A stretch of 64,000 nucleotides of DNA from Nocardia rhizosphaerihabitans (lineage in GTDB: Bacteria > Actinomycetota > Actinomycetes > Mycobacteriales > Mycobacteriaceae): NCBI RefSeq assembly GCF_014646295.1, contig NZ_BMNE01000002.1:993440-1057439 (forward strand), written 5' to 3'. The position numbers were made by a program, and so were the translations under genes. The first letter of the stretch is position 1. Every line of letters begins with the position of its first letter. Under the pieces are notes generated by a model, which was not told the DNA's origin, ran no database searches, and saw only the letters and a program-made list of their open reading frames with translations. This document shows, piece by piece, positions 61,448-64,000 of the stretch.

Positions 61448-61598
61448 TCGGGTGTCCTCACTGCGTGGCATTTTCCGGCTCGTAAACGGTATCCGACCTG
61501 GTCGGGGCTCGGCCTCCTGGGCCCGCGCTGAGCGCACAGTCTTCGCGCGATCGGTCGCGCAGGCGGCGAGGTATCCGCGGAGTGAACGCTCAGAGCCG

Positions 61599-64000
61599 TC
61601 ATTCCGCGGCGTACTCGGCCTCGCGCTCCACCGCATCGATCGTGCGCTGCGGGACCTGGATCGGGCCGGGCGTGTAGGTGATCGCCCGTAGCGCCCCGGT
61701 GTAGCGGAACGGTCCGCGGCGTTCGCGCAGGTCCCACGAGACGGGACCGCGCGCGTCGATGCCGACGGAGATACCGGTCCACGGTGCCATGCCGACCAAC
61801 TGCACCTGATCGGTGAGTTCGGCGACCTGGACTCCGTCGGACTCGACGACGAAATCCCACCGCAGATGCGGCCGGACCGTGGTGCGCACGGTGATCTCCC
61901 GTGCCCCGATCGGAAGCGGAGCCTGCGTCGAGGCGTAGCGGCCGTAGCTGTTGATGCCGAGCACCACGTCACCGTTCTCGATGTAGAGCAGGTACCCGCC
62001 GAGCGGGTCACCGTGGGCAACGAGCACGCCCTCGTCACCCGGCTGGTAGCCCGCGGCGGCTGCTGCGGCGGGCGTCGATGCATCGTCGCCAGTCGGCTGT
62101 GCGTCGGTTTGCGGAGATGTGGACCCGCCGACCGGCGTTGCCCGGAGTAGCCCGGCTGGTCGGCGGAGCCCTGTCAGATCAGCGGTGATGGTGAAGTCGC
62201 GATAGGCGATGAGCCGCTGGGAGCGGTAGCGCTCCAGCGTCGGGGTGCCGGGCAGCAACCGGACCGGTGCGCCGAACCGCGCCTCCTCGGGACGACGGCG
62301 GAACAAGTCGGCGCGCGTCAGCAGTGGGAAAACGGTATTGGCCCAGGCGGATTCGTCCCAAGCCGCAGCCAGCTCAGCGGCCTTCTCCGGGTACTGATCC
62401 GAGAGATCATGGAGCTCCGTCGGATCCGCACGCACATCGAACAGCTGCCAGTTCGGTGCATCGAGATCGGCTCCGGCCTCATACAGCGACAGCAGCTTCC
62501 ACCCGTCGCGATAGAAGCCGCGATGACCGGTCATCTCCGAGTACTGCTCGGTGTGCCGGGTCGGCGCGGCCGGATCGCGCAGCAGCTCGGCCGCCGACAC
62601 GCCGTCGAAGTCCTTGGCGGGCAGACCGTTCCGCACGGTCGGCCGCTCCAGTCCCGCCAGCTCGAGCAGGGTCGGAGCGAGATCGGTGATGTAGGCGTAC
62701 TCGTGGCGGATCCCCGAATCGGCCTCGGTGCGCGGCAGACCTTTCGGCCACGAGACCACCAGCGGCACCCGGACACCGCCGGCGAAGGTCTGGCCCTTGT
62801 AGAACCGGAACGGCGTATTGGATGCCTGACCCCAGCCGCGCGGGTAGTGCACACCCAGCTTCGCGGTGCCGATCAGGTCCTCGTCGTGCGGGATGTCACC
62901 CACCCAGTCGGGGTCGTCGATATGGGCGAACTCGGCGAAGTAGGAGCGGGTGCCCTCCGGTCCGCCCTCGGCGGTGCCACCGTTGTCGGAGGTGAACACG
63001 ATGATGGTGTTGTCGAGTTCGCCGAGTTCCTCGAGCAGGTCGACGATGCGGCCCAGGCTCTGGTCGATGCTGTCGACCATGCCCGCGTACACCTCCATGT
63101 ACTTGGCAAAGCGGCGCTGCTCGTCGGCCGTCAGTGAATCCCATTCGGCCGCTTCGTAACCGGGCTCGGTATTGCGCGGCTTCTGCTCGGTGCCCGGCGG
63201 GAACAGCCCCTGCGCCAATTGCTCAGCGAACCGCTTCCTGCGCAGCTCATCCCAGCCCTCGGCATACCGGCCGCGATATTTGGCCTGGTCCTCGGCCTTG
63301 GCCTGCAGCGGCCCGTGCATCGCCACGTGCGCGAAATACAGGAAGAACGGTTTCGTCGCATCGTGCGCGCGCAGATCCTTGATGTAGGACAGCGCCTTGT
63401 CGGTGAGATCGTCGGTGAGGTAGTAGCCCGCCGGATACTCCTCGACATCGACCACCGAACTGTCCGAGACCAGCTGGTTCGGATAGTAGAAGGAGTTCAG
63501 ACCCTCCAAAGATCCGTAGTAGCGGTCGAATCCGCGCTGCGTCGGCCAGGAATCCCGATGCGCCGACGGATTCATCGTGGCGTCGCGCACGAGGTGCCAC
63601 TTGCCCACCGCGTAGGTGGCATAGCCGTTGCCGCGCAGAATCTCCGGCAGCGTCAGCACATCGTCGGCCAGCTCCAGCCGCAATCCGGGATAGCCGGGAT
63701 CGGCATTGGCCACGAAGCCGAAACCCGCACGGTGGGAATTGATCCCGGTCAGCAGGGCCGCGCGCGACGGCGAGCACAACGGCGTCGTGTGATAGTTCGA
63801 CAACCGCACACCCCCGGCCGCGAGCCGATCCAGCGTCGGTGTCTCGATCTCGGAACCGAACGGGCCGATATCGCTGTAACCCATGTCGTCGACGAGGACG
63901 ACGACGATATTCGGCGCACCGGCGGGCGCGGTCGGCGCAGACGTCCAATCCGGTGTGGAATCGGCCGAGGTGCGACCGACCGAGCCGCCGAAGGATTCAT
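61599..64000 (-). CDS. Arylsulfatase (type I sulfatase), 5' end outside the window
   Basis: Visible 799 residues plus stop. Formylglycine motif CSPSRAALLTG follows YHTTPL near the start; the metal Asp pair is VVLVDDMGYSDIGPFGSE and the second metal site is FTSDNGGTAEGG with the sulfate-binding KLGVHYPRGWGQASNTPFRFYKGQTFAGG. The C-terminal ~180 residues form an extra beta-rich domain (VLVAHGDPLGGYLLYIENGDVVLGINSYGRYASTQAPLPIGAREITVRTTVRPHLRWDF). Hydrolyses sulfate esters. The reading frame stays open to 63998, so the true start lies beyond the right edge. It may supply sulfate from esters, alongside the alkylsulfatase at 34449. Confidence 0.92.
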   Translation of the reverse strand, partial: ESFGGSVGRTSADSTPDWTSAPTAPAGAPNIVVVLVDDMGYSDIGPFGSEIETPTLDRLAAGGVRLSNYHTTPLCSPSRAALLTGINSHRAGFGFVANADPGYPGLRLELADDVLTLPEILRGNGYATYAVGKWHLVRDATMNPSAHRDSWPTQRGFDRYYGSLEGLNSFYYPNQLVSDSSVVDVEEYPAGYYLTDDLTDKALSYIKDLRAHDATKPFFLYFAHVAMHGPLQAKAEDQAKYRGRYAEGWDELRRKRFAEQLAQGLFPPGTEQKPRNTEPGYEAAEWDSLTADEQRRFAKYMEVYAGMVDSIDQSLGRIVDLLEELGELDNTIIVFTSDNGGTAEGGPEGTRSYFAEFAHIDDPDWVGDIPHDEDLIGTAKLGVHYPRGWGQASNTPFRFYKGQTFAGGVRVPLVVSWPKGLPRTEADSGIRHEYAYITDLAPTLLELAGLERPTVRNGLPAKDFDGVSAAELLRDPAAPTRHTEQYSEMTGHRGFYRDGWKLLSLYEAGADLDAPNWQLFDVRADPTELHDLSDQYPEKAAELAAAWDESAWANTVFPLLTRADLFRRRPEEARFGAPVRLLPGTPTLERYRSQRLIAYRDFTITADLTGLRRPAGLLRATPVGGSTSPQTDAQPTGDDASTPAAAAAAGYQPGDEGVLVAHGDPLGGYLLYIENGDVVLGINSYGRYASTQAPLPIGAREITVRTTVRPHLRWDFVVESDGVQVAELTDQVQLVGMAPWTGISVGIDARGPVSWDLRERRGPFRYTGALRAITYTPGPIQVPQRTIDAVEREAEYAAE

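Noticed and set aside
61448..61598. Possible SAM riboswitch before mtnAB
   Set aside because: The minus-strand leader was read for SAM-I, SAM-II and SAM-IV landmarks and none was recognisable.

Overview
The window is high-GC actinobacterial DNA with strong G/C bias at third codon positions, GTG and TTG starts, and many short intergenic gaps. From gene content and order it is most likely a mycolic-acid actinomycete of the Nocardia/Rhodococcus type. This rests on memory of two Mycobacterium tuberculosis orders: Rv3205c-Rv3211 (DEAD helicase, ferritin-like protein, DUF3107, TetR, DUF3152, MoeZ, TIGR02569) at 1-9.1 kb, and the nirB/nirD/CbiX/HemD-regulator/NarK set at 20-27 kb. No rRNA, tRNA, IS element, prophage or CRISPR array was seen.

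Layout. 1-9.1 kb: conserved housekeeping block, with an XRE/MmyB regulator and a divergent YceI gene sharing a perfect palindrome. 9.1-15.4 kb: a cassette resembling the Streptomyces SCO2524-SCO2523-SCO2522-SCO2521 families (unknown function, one ParA-like deviant P-loop protein), interrupted by a gene of different codon use that encodes a GNAT domain fused to a polytopic membrane domain. 15.3-20 kb: GNAT, a first NarK transporter, a GntR/FadR regulator and a CynX/NimT-type MFS transporter. 20.1-26.8 kb: assimilatory nitrate/nitrite locus narK-nirB-nirD-hemD/wHTH-cbiX behind a perfect GlnR box; the last two genes supply or control siroheme. 26.9-31.5 kb: a proline-rich tandem-repeat membrane protein, a GlxA-type regulator, an NAD-dependent epimerase-like protein, a TfoX remnant, a VOC protein and a secreted Ig-like protein.

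31.7-38.8 kb: a large ATP-binding LuxR regulator, an alkylsulfatase, DUF389, SHOCT, DUF6325 and a multi-TM protein. Two 17-bp palindromes of the same design (TCACC-N3-TTCGGGTGA) lie upstream of the alkylsulfatase and between DUF6325 and the multi-TM gene, so these genes look like one regulon. 38.9-46.6 kb: TetR regulator divergent from a tightly coupled catabolic operon (flavin monooxygenase, SxxK esterase, Zn alcohol dehydrogenase, acyl-CoA synthetase, amidohydrolase), with a TetR-like operator between them. The set recalls the M. tuberculosis mymA operon.

47.1-54.0 kb: respiratory nitrate reductase narGHJI on the minus strand, facing an XRE/MmyB regulator across a 538-bp region with several hairpins. 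55.3-58.4 kb: alpha/beta hydrolase and two unknown genes. 58.4-61.4 kb: methionine-salvage genes mtnA-mtnB (fused), mtnD, mtnC. 61.6-64 kb: the 3' part of an arylsulfatase that runs off the window. Nitrogen metabolism is the main theme: two NarK transporters, assimilatory NirBD and respiratory NarGHJI occur within 38 kb.
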